A DNA stretch of 64,000 nucleotides, taken from positions 1 through 64,000 of the forward strand of contig NZ_JADIKE010000030.1 of the NCBI RefSeq assembly GCF_016904955.1, given 5' to 3'. The stretch comes from Dyella flava (GTDB lineage: Bacteria > Pseudomonadota > Gammaproteobacteria > Xanthomonadales > Rhodanobacteraceae). The notes under the pieces were generated by a model. It saw only the letters and a list, made by a program, of their open reading frames with translations, made no database searches and was not told where the DNA came from. Numbering within the stretch: the first letter of the stretch is position 1; every line of letters begins with the position of its first letter. Positions 34,880 through 43,082 of this stretch are shown piece by piece. A program made the translations under genes and the position numbers.

Positions 34880-35545
34880 ATGACCACCCTGACCACCACC
34901 CCACTTGCACCCTTGCTGGATCGCTTGTTTGAAGAGGCCGCCGCGGCGTCGCCGGTGACGAGCCCGGCCATGGCCGATCTCTCGGCCGAAGAGCGGGCGC
35001 GCCTGATGCAAAGCAAGACCGACTACCTTGGTTACTACGCACGCCTGAAGGATTTTGCGCTCCCCGTATCGCGCGAAACCGGCACGCTGCTGTACATGCT
35101 GGCGCGCAACAGCAAGGCGCGGACGATCGTCGAGTTTGGCACCTCGTTCGGCATCTCGACCCTGCACCTCGCCGCAGCGCTGCGCGACAACGGCGGCGGC
35201 CGCCTGATTACCAGCGAGTTCGAACCTTCCAAGTTGGTGCGTGCGCGCAAGAATCTGACCGATGGCGGCCTTATCGACCTGGTCGAGATCCGTGAGGGCG
35301 ATGCGCTGCAAACGCTGCGCACCGATCTTCCCGAAACGATCGACCTGCTGCTGCTCGACGGTGCCAAGGCGCTCTATCCAGACATCCTGAGCCTGGTGGA
35401 AAGCCGGCTCAGGCCGAGTGCGTGGATCGTCGCCGACAACGCCGACTTCAGCCCCGAGTACCTGGCGCGCGTGCGCGAGCCGGCGAACGGCTACCTATCC
35501 ACCCCGTTTGCTGAAGACGTCGAGCTGTCCATGCGAATCGGCTGA
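34880..35545 (+). CDS. Class I SAM-dependent O-methyltransferase
   Basis: A 221-residue methyltransferase of the caffeoyl-CoA/catechol O-methyltransferase type. The SAM motif is VEFGTSFGISTLHLAAAL, followed by LITSEFEPSKLVRARKNL, DLLLLDGAKALYPDIL (acidic metal/catalytic region) and IVADNADFSPEYL. ATG at 34880 behind GGAG. It is divergent from a TetR regulator. The acceptor is unknown; a catechol or hydroxyacid is typical of the family. Confidence 0.88.
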   Translation: MTTLTTTPLAPLLDRLFEEAAAASPVTSPAMADLSAEERARLMQSKTDYLGYYARLKDFALPVSRETGTLLYMLARNSKARTIVEFGTSFGISTLHLAAALRDNGGGRLITSEFEPSKLVRARKNLTDGGLIDLVEIREGDALQTLRTDLPETIDLLLLDGAKALYPDILSLVESRLRPSAWIVADNADFSPEYLARVREPANGYLSTPFAEDVELSMRIG

Positions 35546-35648
35546 GGCCTGCGACGCCGGCGGTAAATGCGTGGGTGAATCGGTATCATCGTTGCAAGCG
35601 GGCACAGCGAATGGCCCTGTTCAATGCCAGGCAAGGAACGAACACGCG

Positions 35649-36845
35649 ATGCATCCACGCATTGTTGCGCGTATCGAAGGTGAAGGCCGTAATCTTTATA
35701 TCGACATGTTGCGCGGCGCCTGCATCCTGCTCGTGATGCTGCTGCACTACAGCCTGGCCTACCGGCTGCAAACCAGTCCGCTGCAAGCATGGATGTCGGT
35801 ACCGACCCTGCGTGCGATCTTCTACAACGGTAACTACGGCGTCGACATCTTCTTCGTGATATCAGGGTTTCTGATCACGTCCAACATGCTCGCCCGCTAC
35901 GGATCGCTCGCCGGCATTGATGTCATGCACTTCTACAAGCTGCGTTTCTTCCGGCTCTATCCGCTGGTCGTGCTTGCCCTGGCCGTGATTACGGTATTGG
36001 GCCTCACCGGTTTCTCCCATTTTTCCAACATCGCACACCAGACGAATCTCGGCAGTGGGTTCTTCCTGATCGCGGATCTGTCGGTACTCACGTTCTGGCA
36101 TAACCTGCTGATGGAGAGCGTTGGTTATTTCAACTACGCCATGAATATCTACTGGTCGTTGTCGGTGGAAGAGGTGTTTTACCTGCTATATCCCCTGGTG
36201 CTGGTGATGGCGCGCCGGCGTTGGCAGCTGGTGTTGCTGGCCTGCATCTGCGCGGTGATCGCGCCCATCTATCGCGGCATACACCAGGACGACGAACTGT
36301 TTTTCATGTACGGCAACCTGGCTTGCGTGGATATGCTCGCGTACGGTTGCGTCGCGGCCGTGCTGGTCAACAGAGTTAGGCTGACGAATGCGCCGCGCTA
36401 CCTGCTTGCCGCACTGGCGTGCATCGCGATGGCCTGGGTTTACATGCAAGGCATCCACGACCATGAAGCGCTCGGTGCGACGTTTCTCGGCCTCGCCGCC
36501 GCGATCTTCCTGGTAGTCGTCTCGCGCTTATCGGCAAGCGCTGCCATCCGCCGATTGGGAGCCCCCCTGGCATGGCTGGGTTCACATAGCTACGAGCTAT
36601 ACCTGTTCCATATCGTGGTGCTGGGAATCATGGTCGAACTGGTGCGGAGGTCAGCGATGCCGGTCACGCACAAGCTGCCCATGCTTGCGATCTTTCTCGT
36701 GCTATCCGCCGCGCTGGCATGGGCGACTGCCCGATGCTTCGGCGATCCGCTGAATCAATGGTTACGCCGCCGGTATGCGTGCCGAGATGTAAACGCGTTA
36801 CCGGCCACCTCCGCACTTGCCACGGATGCCGTTCGGTCCGATTGA
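35649..36845 (+). CDS. Acyltransferase family 3 membrane protein (OafA/YrhL-like)
   Basis: A 398-residue inner-membrane acyltransferase with about ten helices. Family signatures are present: LYIDMLRGACILLVMLLHY with the catalytic His, GNYGVDIFFVISGFLITS, RFFRLYPL, and NIYWSLSVEEVFYLLYPL. These enzymes O-acylate surface sugars, peptidoglycan or small molecules at the membrane. The start at 35649 gives the normal N-terminus; further upstream the frame lies in non-coding sequence. It ends two bases before the stop of the converging AraC gene. Confidence 0.9.
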   Translation: MHPRIVARIEGEGRNLYIDMLRGACILLVMLLHYSLAYRLQTSPLQAWMSVPTLRAIFYNGNYGVDIFFVISGFLITSNMLARYGSLAGIDVMHFYKLRFFRLYPLVVLALAVITVLGLTGFSHFSNIAHQTNLGSGFFLIADLSVLTFWHNLLMESVGYFNYAMNIYWSLSVEEVFYLLYPLVLVMARRRWQLVLLACICAVIAPIYRGIHQDDELFFMYGNLACVDMLAYGCVAAVLVNRVRLTNAPRYLLAALACIAMAWVYMQGIHDHEALGATFLGLAAAIFLVVVSRLSASAAIRRLGAPLAWLGSHSYELYLFHIVVLGIMVELVRRSAMPVTHKLPMLAIFLVLSAALAWATARCFGDPLNQWLRRRYACRDVNALPATSALATDAVRSD

Positions 36846-36847
36846 GG

Positions 36848-37804
36848 CTAGTCGGCGATGGCTTTGCTTATCCACTCAGCACGAACCTGGCTCGCCGTCA
36901 TGCCGAAGCGCGCCCGAAACGCCCGCTGGAATTGCCGCTCGGTGGAAAAGCCACAGTGTTCGATGATTTCAGTGATGCTTCGCTGCGGTTCGTTGCACAG
37001 GTCGTGCAGCACGGCCTGCAGGCGTTTGTTGCGAATGTAGTGCTGGATGCCGCCCAGTTCGGCGAATTGCCGGTAGAGCTGGGAGCGCGACACGCCGAAC
37101 ACCTTTTGTAGCCGGACCACACCAAGGTCGCTTTCGCCCAGATGCAGGTCGATGTAGTGCACGACGCGCTCCCTGGTGTCATCGAAGGCATGGGACGCGC
37201 CATGGGGCGTTTCATCGGTGCGCAGGCAGAAGCGCAGCAACTCCATCGTCACCTTGACCATTTCCTTGACGTCGTCCGCGCGGCAATGGCGCAAGACCTC
37301 GACGAAGTTGAGCAGGTGCTCACGCAGCATGCGGCAGGGCAGCCACTCGGCGCGCAGGATGCGTCCGTGCAGCGGCACATCGCGGACCTGCTCGCGGGGC
37401 AGCATCACACTGATGTGCTTGCTTTCCTCCTGCACCCACAATTCCGATGTGTTTGCCAGATCGGCCAGATAGATATCGCCCGGCTTGATGTCGACCTTGC
37501 CGGCGTCGAACCGGGCGTTCACGCTGCCTTCCAGCAGCAGACGCAGCAGCAGGCAGTCATTGAATCGGCTTTTCGCGATGATGCGCGCGTCACGCAGGTA
37601 ATGCGCCACGCCCGAAGTCGATTGGGTCAGCGTCATCTGGCCCAGGCTATAGGCGACGACCGAGGCGTCCAAAGGCTCGTTATGGCAAGGCTCGATCAGT
37701 GCGATGGAGCGAAGCCAGCGTCGGTAGGCGGTGGTTCTCATCCCCGGTTCAATCAGGGATGTAGCGAACACACTATCTGGAAACCTCTGCGTAGCTCTCT
37801 CCAT
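36848..37804 (-). CDS. AraC-family regulator with AraC-binding-like domain
   Basis: A 318-residue regulator. The N-terminal part (residues about 40-190) is a cupin-like AraC_binding_2-type domain of the FeaR/XylS sort (IKPGDIYLADLANTSELWVQ), the C-terminal part a double helix-turn-helix (LGVVRLQKVFGVSRSQLYRQ, then ITEIIEHCGFSTERQFQRAF). It stands alone. The 380 bases upstream, before the small-gene cassette copy B, hold no gene I can support. Confidence 0.88.
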   Translation of the reverse strand: MERATQRFPDSVFATSLIEPGMRTTAYRRWLRSIALIEPCHNEPLDASVVAYSLGQMTLTQSTSGVAHYLRDARIIAKSRFNDCLLLRLLLEGSVNARFDAGKVDIKPGDIYLADLANTSELWVQEESKHISVMLPREQVRDVPLHGRILRAEWLPCRMLREHLLNFVEVLRHCRADDVKEMVKVTMELLRFCLRTDETPHGASHAFDDTRERVVHYIDLHLGESDLGVVRLQKVFGVSRSQLYRQFAELGGIQHYIRNKRLQAVLHDLCNEPQRSITEIIEHCGFSTERQFQRAFRARFGMTASQVRAEWISKAIAD

Positions 37805-38354
37805 CTGTGCCTCTCTTGCCGAAGCGCCAGAGTTGGCACAAGCCGTGCCAAAGCGCGTCTACCTCTCGAAGCTGCTGTCGTGCGGCCAGTATCGGAAGCA
37901 AGGTGTCGAAGTCAGGTATAGCGGGGGTGCGTAAAAAGTGTCGGAGTGACGCGTGTTGGGACGATTCGTCGGTGCCTCAGGCGGACAAAACGTCGTCTCC
38001 GCGTGAAAACGTCTTCGCGCGTCGACGTTGAATTGACGCGCATCGGGACGAAATGACGGGTTCGGATGGATGGGATCCGTATGTCGTTCTAAGCAAAAGG
38101 CGCGATGGTGTCGGAGTTGGCGGCATCCTGTTACGCACCCACCGATCCCGAATTGCAGTGCTTTGCGCACAGCAAAAGTCATCCAATCCCTACATACAAC
38201 AAACGGCGCCAACCATTAATGTGTGCCCCGTCATCAGCGTCATTCGTAAACGCGTCAGCGCCGATGACCCAGGCCGCAGTGCTTGGAAAAGCGCGGGCCG
38301 TGAGAGCGGACACTCCCACGACCCGCTAAACCAAAACCAACTCTAGGACAGTTG

Positions 38355-38684
38355 ATGATGGCCTCCCCAAATCATACGGCACAGCCGTGCCCTTCGGTTC
38401 GCACCGGAGCTTCCCCATCCACCCCGCCAATCGACGACATGCTCCCCTCGCGGAGTTCGGATCAGGAAAGGCGGTTGTTCCACTCCCCCCAGCGGGCCGG
38501 CATCAAGCTCGCCATGCAGGCGATCGAAGACGTGCTGAACTCACGCAGCACGCTCACGTCGGACCCCATCGGCGAACACCGCGGCCGCGTGCCGCTTAGC
38601 CTGATGCAATACAACGGCCTCAGCGCCGCCCTCTACTTCCTGCGTCAATACGTCGACACGCTCGCCCCACCGCGGGGTGGATAA
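38355..38684 (+). CDS. Hypothetical 109-residue protein, duplicated (copy B)
   Basis: The partner of the gene at 462-791, with Ile for Thr in TPP(T/I)DDMLP and Ser for Leu just after. Tandem ATG codons at 38355 and 38358 follow AGGA. In both copies the bases around the Shine-Dalgarno sequence differ, while the sequence from the ATG onward is almost the same. No family recognised and no transmembrane or signal sequence. It stands at the left side of the accessory region. Confidence 0.65.
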   Translation: MMASPNHTAQPCPSVRTGASPSTPPIDDMLPSRSSDQERRLFHSPQRAGIKLAMQAIEDVLNSRSTLTSDPIGEHRGRVPLSLMQYNGLSAALYFLRQYVDTLAPPRGG

Positions 38685-38746
38685 GACACGCGTGTTCGTG
38701 TGAGGGTGGCCATTGGCGCATTGCGTCAGAACAGTGCGCCTCTTTT

Positions 38747-38781
38747 CGGCACGTTGCGTAGGAACAGCGTGCCGGTTTTTT
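38747..38781 (+). terminator. Rho-independent terminator of cassette copy B
   Basis: CGGCACG, a 14-base loop, CGTGCCG, then GTTTTTT. Same as the terminator at 365-400. Confidence 0.8.
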
Positions 38782-38795
38782 CGGGAAAGTTTGAA

Positions 38796-39236
38796 GCTGG
38801 ATGTGGGCCGATGCTTACGCGTCGCGCGGCATCGTGGACGTGACCCTACGCCGTAATCGGCGGCGCACCCATACTCGATGCGATGGTTTGCACAGGCACA
38901 TCCAATACTTCCAGGTCACATTGAAAAACACTTCGTGCCTTCTTTACGCACACTCACCAAGTGCCGGTGATGTGGGACTAGGCGAAAGTCCTCATCACCA
39001 ACGCTGATGCATGCCACCTCGATCAGAGGATTCGGCGCATGCCCGTTCACGCCTGTATCGGCCGCAACACCATCGCCGGAGCCGTCAGAGCGCCGGTCGC
39101 GTAGCAGTCCTGCCAAACAGCGGGATGTTCAGGGTCATTGCTCTTGCGTGGACGTGAGGCGGCCCATTACCGGCCAATCCTGATCGCCATCCCGGGAAGA
39201 TCCGAGCCCGTCGGAAGGGCCACCGCCGGCAATTAT
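38796..39236. other. Intergenic stretch with no supported gene
   Basis: Only short frames are present. A minus-strand frame at 38916-39116 contains NPLIEVACISVGDEDFRLVP, which reads somewhat like real protein and may be a remnant, but no family is recognised. A hairpin with GGTGATG and CATCACC arms lies at 38964-39000. Confidence 0.35.
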
Positions 39237-39316
39237 ATTGACCATCTTCGATAAAAACATGCAAATTAATTGATCATTTTCGATCAAATATTGAAATTTA
39301 ATCGAAGATGATCAAT
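39237..39316. promoter_or_regulatory. AT-rich operator array of the mobile mystery protein pair
   Basis: Three related sites: ATTGACCATCTTCGATA (39237-39253), TTGATCATTTTCGATC (39270-39285) and, inverted, ATCGAAGATGATCAAT (39301-39316). Sites one and three form a large inverted repeat. The stretch is far more AT-rich than its surroundings and ends 30 bases before the XRE gene. Autoregulation by that XRE protein is inferred. Confidence 0.7.
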
Positions 39317-39346
39317 ATTAATCTTGAAAATTATTGAGTAAACTCG

Positions 39347-39811
39347 ATGGAAACCTCAGCGACCAGGGCCGCCAAGGCCCGAAAACACTTGGATCCCCGG
39401 TTGATCGACCTCAGTGCGGGCCGCCGGAAGCTGGCGCGTCCGAACCACGGGTGGGTTCGTGCGATCCGCCAGGCCTTGGGTATGACCACAACGCAGTTAG
39501 GGCGGCGCATGGGCATCACCCAAAGCACGCTGAGCTCGCTGGAGCGCTCTGAAATCAACGGCTCGGTCCGGCTGGCCACGCTGCAAAGGGCGGCGGAGGC
39601 GATGAATTGCACGTTGGTCTATGCCATCGTTCCCAACACCTCTCTGGAAGATATCGTTCAAGAGCAAGCCAAAAAAGTCGCTGCCGAACAGCTCGCGCCG
39701 GTCGAACATACGATGTCATTGGAGAACCAGTCACTCGACAAGGCCGCACGCGACGCATTCCTGAAGAGCTACATCGAAAACGAACTCGATCTCTCCAAAC
39801 TGTGGCGATAG
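39347..39811 (+). CDS. Mobile mystery protein A (XRE regulator/antitoxin)
   Basis: A 154-residue protein matching the mobile mystery protein A family. The N-terminal LDPRLIDLSAGRRKLARPNHGW leads into an XRE helix-turn-helix (GMTTTQLGRRMGITQSTLSS, LERSE), followed by ATLQRAAEAMNCTLVYAIVP and a helical tail ending DLSKLWR. It is always found with protein B, a Fic-domain protein, and probably represses the pair and neutralises it as an antitoxin. The B gene starts six bases downstream. Confidence 0.9.
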   Translation: METSATRAAKARKHLDPRLIDLSAGRRKLARPNHGWVRAIRQALGMTTTQLGRRMGITQSTLSSLERSEINGSVRLATLQRAAEAMNCTLVYAIVPNTSLEDIVQEQAKKVAAEQLAPVEHTMSLENQSLDKAARDAFLKSYIENELDLSKLWR

Positions 39812-39817
39812 GGGCCA

Positions 39818-40417
39818 ATGACTGATCTGTTCGACGCGGAGGAGGGTCAAACGCTATTGACCCCCGAGGAAAGGAAGGGGCTGAAGCCCACCTACATCAC
39901 CTACCGCTCCGAGCTGAATGAGGCGGAGCAAGCGAATATCCTCAAAGCGGAGCGGTGGCTATTTGGCGGAAGGCGGAAACTGGCGCCACAGGATCTCGCG
40001 GATCAAGGGTTCATTTGCGACATGCATAAGCGGATGTATGGAGACGTGTGGAATTGGGCCGGCACGTTTCGGAAAAGCGACCGCAACATCGGGGTGGATT
40101 TCTATCAGATCCACCCCGCGATGCGTTCCTTTCTGGATGACATCCGCTATTGGATTGAACATTCAACCTATGTGCCCGATGAGCTTGCCGTGCGATTTCA
40201 TCATCGCCTGGTTTTCATCCACCCATTTCCAAACGGCAACGGCAGGTTGTCTCGCTTGATGGCTGATTGCTTGGCAATGAGCCTGGGTCAACCACGGTTT
40301 ACCTGGGGTCGTACCCAATTGGTCCGCGCGAGCGAATTGCGGACCAGCTATATCCAGGCGTTGCGCAAGGCTGACGGACATGACCTGACGACCCTGTTGG
40401 CGTTTGCCAGATCATGA
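39818..40417 (+). CDS. Mobile mystery protein B (Fic/DOC-domain protein)
   Basis: A 199-residue Fic protein of the mobile mystery protein B family. The catalytic motif HPFPNGNGRLSRLMAD is complete, so AMP-transfer or related modification of a target protein is expected. Upstream features are normal (MHKRMYGDVWNWAGTFRKSD). No inhibitory (S/T)xxxE(G/N) helix is obvious at the N-terminus, which fits control by the separate partner protein. The pair occurs on plasmids, integrative elements and islands, marking this as an accessory region. Confidence 0.9.
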   Translation: MTDLFDAEEGQTLLTPEERKGLKPTYITYRSELNEAEQANILKAERWLFGGRRKLAPQDLADQGFICDMHKRMYGDVWNWAGTFRKSDRNIGVDFYQIHPAMRSFLDDIRYWIEHSTYVPDELAVRFHHRLVFIHPFPNGNGRLSRLMADCLAMSLGQPRFTWGRTQLVRASELRTSYIQALRKADGHDLTTLLAFARS

Positions 40418-40484
40418 CAAGGCTTGATTGCAGGTAGAGCGAGGACAGGGCGGACCTGGCGTACAGGCAATATGTCGGCGCCAG

Positions 40485-41318
40485 CTAACCACTCGACATC
40501 CACGTCGCATGGAACGCTTCTGTTCCGTCATCCGCGGGAAACAGCGATTCGACGCGTAGTTCCTGCGCAGCAACGCTTTGCGGCGCACCCACGCTGGTCA
40601 CCATCGAAAAATAATTGAGAGTCTTCCCGTCCTTCTTGAATCCCAGCGGGATCATCGGCAGGTTCGGCGCAACAGCGACCGATCCGCGCAACCGCCAAGA
40701 CGCATCAACGTCAGGGTACGCAAACAACTCATCGAGCAGGGCCTGCGTGGGTTGGTCCATCACGCGCCCGACCGTTTCACGATAGACGCGCTGTACCAGG
40801 CTCCTGGCTACCGATTCCCAGTCCACCACGAATGGCCGCATGCCGGTGGGATCGAAGATCAGATGCAGCATATTGCGCGGCCCTTTGCGCGCCGCCATGT
40901 CGATAAACGATCCGAAAAAGCGCGGCGATGACGCATTGGCACTCACCACGTTCCAATAGCGATCCATGACGACAGCGGGAAACGGATCGTGCTGCCGCAG
41001 CATGCGCTCGAGCGCCCGCGTAATGCCTTGCATCTCCTTGGCATTCCAGGCGGACTCTGAATAAACCGGTGCATAGCCGGCCGCCAGGAACGCCGCGTTT
41101 CTCTCGCGCAGCGGCACATCCAGCGCCTGCATGATGCTGGTCAAGGTCGGGCGACTTGGCACACTCCGGCCACTTTCAATAAAACTCAAATGTCGTTGCG
41201 AAATGCCGGCATCCAGCGCCAGCCCCAATTGGCTGGCGCTCCGCACTTCTCGCCAATGACGCAGCAGCGATCCCAAACCGTCACCAGAACGCCCCCGATC
41301 GGTACCCACAGCAGTCAT
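40485..41318 (-). CDS. XRE regulator with MmyB-like ligand domain
   Basis: A 277-residue regulator: N-terminal XRE helix-turn-helix (LRHWREVRSASQLGLALDAG, ISQRHLSFIESGRSVPSR) and a PAS-like MmyB ligand domain (PFPAVVMDRYWNVVSANAS, then VDWESVARSLVQRVYRE). The start at 41318 follows AGGAGA; 20 more upstream codons are open but lack a site. It is 45 bases downstream of the CMD-family gene on the same strand, so they form an operon. It converges with mobile mystery protein B. Confidence 0.86.
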   Translation of the reverse strand: MTAVGTDRGRSGDGLGSLLRHWREVRSASQLGLALDAGISQRHLSFIESGRSVPSRPTLTSIMQALDVPLRERNAAFLAAGYAPVYSESAWNAKEMQGITRALERMLRQHDPFPAVVMDRYWNVVSANASSPRFFGSFIDMAARKGPRNMLHLIFDPTGMRPFVVDWESVARSLVQRVYRETVGRVMDQPTQALLDELFAYPDVDASWRLRGSVAVAPNLPMIPLGFKKDGKTLNYFSMVTSVGAPQSVAAQELRVESLFPADDGTEAFHATWMSSG

Positions 41319-41362
41319 GTGACTCTCCTGCGTCCATCCCGTCATCGATACTGGCGATGATG

Positions 41363-41914
41363 TTACGCCGCGCGCCACTCATGCGCCTGGAAGGCCTCTT
41401 CCAGCGGCGGACGGGTGACATTGCCGGTGTAGTTGGTGATGGTCGACGCGGCCACGATGCCGATGACTTCAAGCAGAAGATCCTGGCCGTATCCGGCGGC
41501 CAGGAAGACCGATACATCCTGGTCGTCGAGATTCCCTCGCTTCTCGATCAGCGTCCGTGCAAGGTTGGATAGCGCGGCATGCTTCGCATTCCTGGGCAGC
41601 CGGCATTCGCGAATCGCGTTGACGTCGGAAGCATCGATGCCTTCCTGCAGCGCGAGAAAGGAATGAAACGCTACCGCCCAGGAACATCGGTTGGTCACCG
41701 CGTTGGTGAGCAAGACAATTTGGACCTCCGGCTCGGAAAAACTGCCGCCATGCACCTTGCCGAACAGTCCTACCAGGCTGGCGATCAGCACCGGGGAGGT
41801 CGCCATGGCGGCGACGAGATTCGGAATCACACCGAACGTCTGATGCAGGGCTTCAAGTGACGGCTTCGACTGCGCCGGCGCGGATTCGATCGTATGGATA
41901 GGGAAGGTCGCCAT
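41363..41914 (-). CDS. Carboxymuconolactone decarboxylase-family protein
   Basis: A 183-residue CMD/AhpD-fold protein. The usual CxxCxxxH redox motif reads NRCSWAVAFHS: the first Cys and the His are kept and the second Cys is Ala, so disulfide peroxidase chemistry of the AhpD type is unlikely. GAGGA precedes the start. Likely function is unknown; the linked MmyB-type regulator probably controls it through the palindrome at 41990-42006. Confidence 0.82.
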   Translation of the reverse strand: MATFPIHTIESAPAQSKPSLEALHQTFGVIPNLVAAMATSPVLIASLVGLFGKVHGGSFSEPEVQIVLLTNAVTNRCSWAVAFHSFLALQEGIDASDVNAIRECRLPRNAKHAALSNLARTLIEKRGNLDDQDVSVFLAAGYGQDLLLEVIGIVAASTITNYTGNVTRPPLEEAFQAHEWRAA

Positions 41915-41989
41915 GGCGGTGTCCTCGTTGAATAAGCATCGGAATGGATGACTTGAAACGAAGCTTATGCGCGCGAGTACAGCCGGCCA

Positions 41990-42006
41990 ATTACCTCTGA
42001 GGTAAT
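41990..42006. promoter_or_regulatory. Perfect 17-base palindrome upstream of the CMD gene
   Basis: ATTACCTCTGAGGTAAT has eight-base arms around a central T and lies 76 bases upstream of the CMD-family start. It is a candidate operator for the MmyB-type regulator of the same operon. Confidence 0.6.
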
Positions 42007-42352
42007 CAAAACAGGCTGATTTTCATTGGGCTAGAGCATTCGAAAGCGGGCTGTGCCTGCCTGAGGTTTTTGCGGTGCAGCAAGGCGAAACAGAAGCGCT
42101 CGCATGGGTTTTCTTATTAGATCAAGTAAAGCCGCGCACAACGTTTGCCGGATAACGCCTACATACGTCGATGGCGCTGAGCATTAAGTTGATGACGTCG
42201 TCGGCACACTCGCGCATCCGCCAATGTCGATGGCATCCGCAGCAATGCTTGCAGAACTTTTTCTTCGAACGATGTGAACTTTCGTCGTGACAGCTCCATC
42301 GACACCGAAGCAAAGGCTCCCACAAACGCACCCGCAGCGAATGGAGAAGCAT
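42007..42352. other. Leader region of the nucleotide-modification operon, no gene
   Basis: No supported coding frame. The stretch is less GC-rich than most of the window. It must contain the promoter of the three-gene operon that starts at 42353, but I see no strong -35/-10 pair. Runs such as GGTTTTCTTATTAG (42106-42119) are possible elements. Confidence 0.35.
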
Positions 42353-42985
42353 ATGTATCAGGTCCAAACCAAATCCATCTTTGAAGCCTGGGTCCAGACC
42401 GTGAAAGCCTGCGTGCTGGATGGTCAACAGTGGCATGACGGCGAAGTAAAAATCAGGGAGGCCGGCGGCGTCGCTTTTTCAATCAGCCAGCCACGACTCG
42501 ACGACGAAGGAATTCGTCGCCACGGAAGTGAAGAAATGATCGCCGCCATGATCAAGAACTTCACCACCGATCAGCCCCAGTTCGGTTTCAGGTTCAGCTA
42601 CGGCGCGCGGATTTTTTGCGCAGATGAGCATGCCGGTCTGGCGAGTCTCATATCAATTCTGCGCAGGAAACCGGAAACAAAGAGCGCAACCATGTCGCTG
42701 TTACGCTCGGGCGATCACCTTGGTTCACACGTCCCCTGCATCACGACAATTGATTTCAAACTCCGCAACGGTCGTTTGGACACGCATTACTTCGCCAGAA
42801 GCCAGGATGCATTCAATAAGAATTACGCCGATAACCTGGCGATCCTGGCCATTGCGCGGCACGCAGCCAGAGAGCTCGACGTCGGCATTGGTTCGCTATC
42901 CGGATATATAGCATCCGCGCATATCTACGAAACCGACGCGGATAAGGCTCAAGAACTTCTGGATCTTGAAGTCGTTTCTGCATAA
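42353..42985 (+). CDS. Divergent thymidylate-synthase-like protein (putative pyrimidine C5-modifying enzyme)
   Basis: A 210-residue protein that aligns with the C-terminal two thirds of thymidylate synthase. By hand alignment to E. coli ThyA, the catalytic cysteine is kept (HVPCI, Cys129), as are R149-S150-x-D152 in FARSQDAF, the base-reading Asn (N161, Asn177 in ThyA; Asp in dCMP hydroxymethylases) and His190/Tyr192 in SAHIYETD. Lost are the two phosphate-binding arginines from the partner subunit (SRR reads TKS, 109-111) and the whole C-terminal flap after the HIY strand; ThyA is 264 residues. It may methylate or hydroxymethylate a uracil-type substrate that is not a simple dUMP. GGAG lies six bases before the ATG at 42353. 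Codon use is more AT-rich than in the neighbours, suggesting transfer. Family placement is fairly sure, reaction is inference. Confidence 0.75.
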   Translation: MYQVQTKSIFEAWVQTVKACVLDGQQWHDGEVKIREAGGVAFSISQPRLDDEGIRRHGSEEMIAAMIKNFTTDQPQFGFRFSYGARIFCADEHAGLASLISILRRKPETKSATMSLLRSGDHLGSHVPCITTIDFKLRNGRLDTHYFARSQDAFNKNYADNLAILAIARHAARELDVGIGSLSGYIASAHIYETDADKAQELLDLEVVSA

Positions 42986-43082
42986 GGCAAGCGCTGGCGC
43001 TGCCTGGCAGCGCCAGCATCCCATTGAATCCGACAACACAAGCCATCCCTTCATCGGAGGGATCATTGAACGTGGAGAAAAT

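Larger units (their letters stand above)
38190..38795 (+). repeat. Inverted duplicate, copy B of the small-gene cassette
   Basis: This is the plus-strand partner of 360-960. In the coding region I count four substitutions in the first third and see none after. The upstream blocks differ much more but keep the same order. Together the two copies form an inverted repeat about 37 kb apart. Confidence 0.8.
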
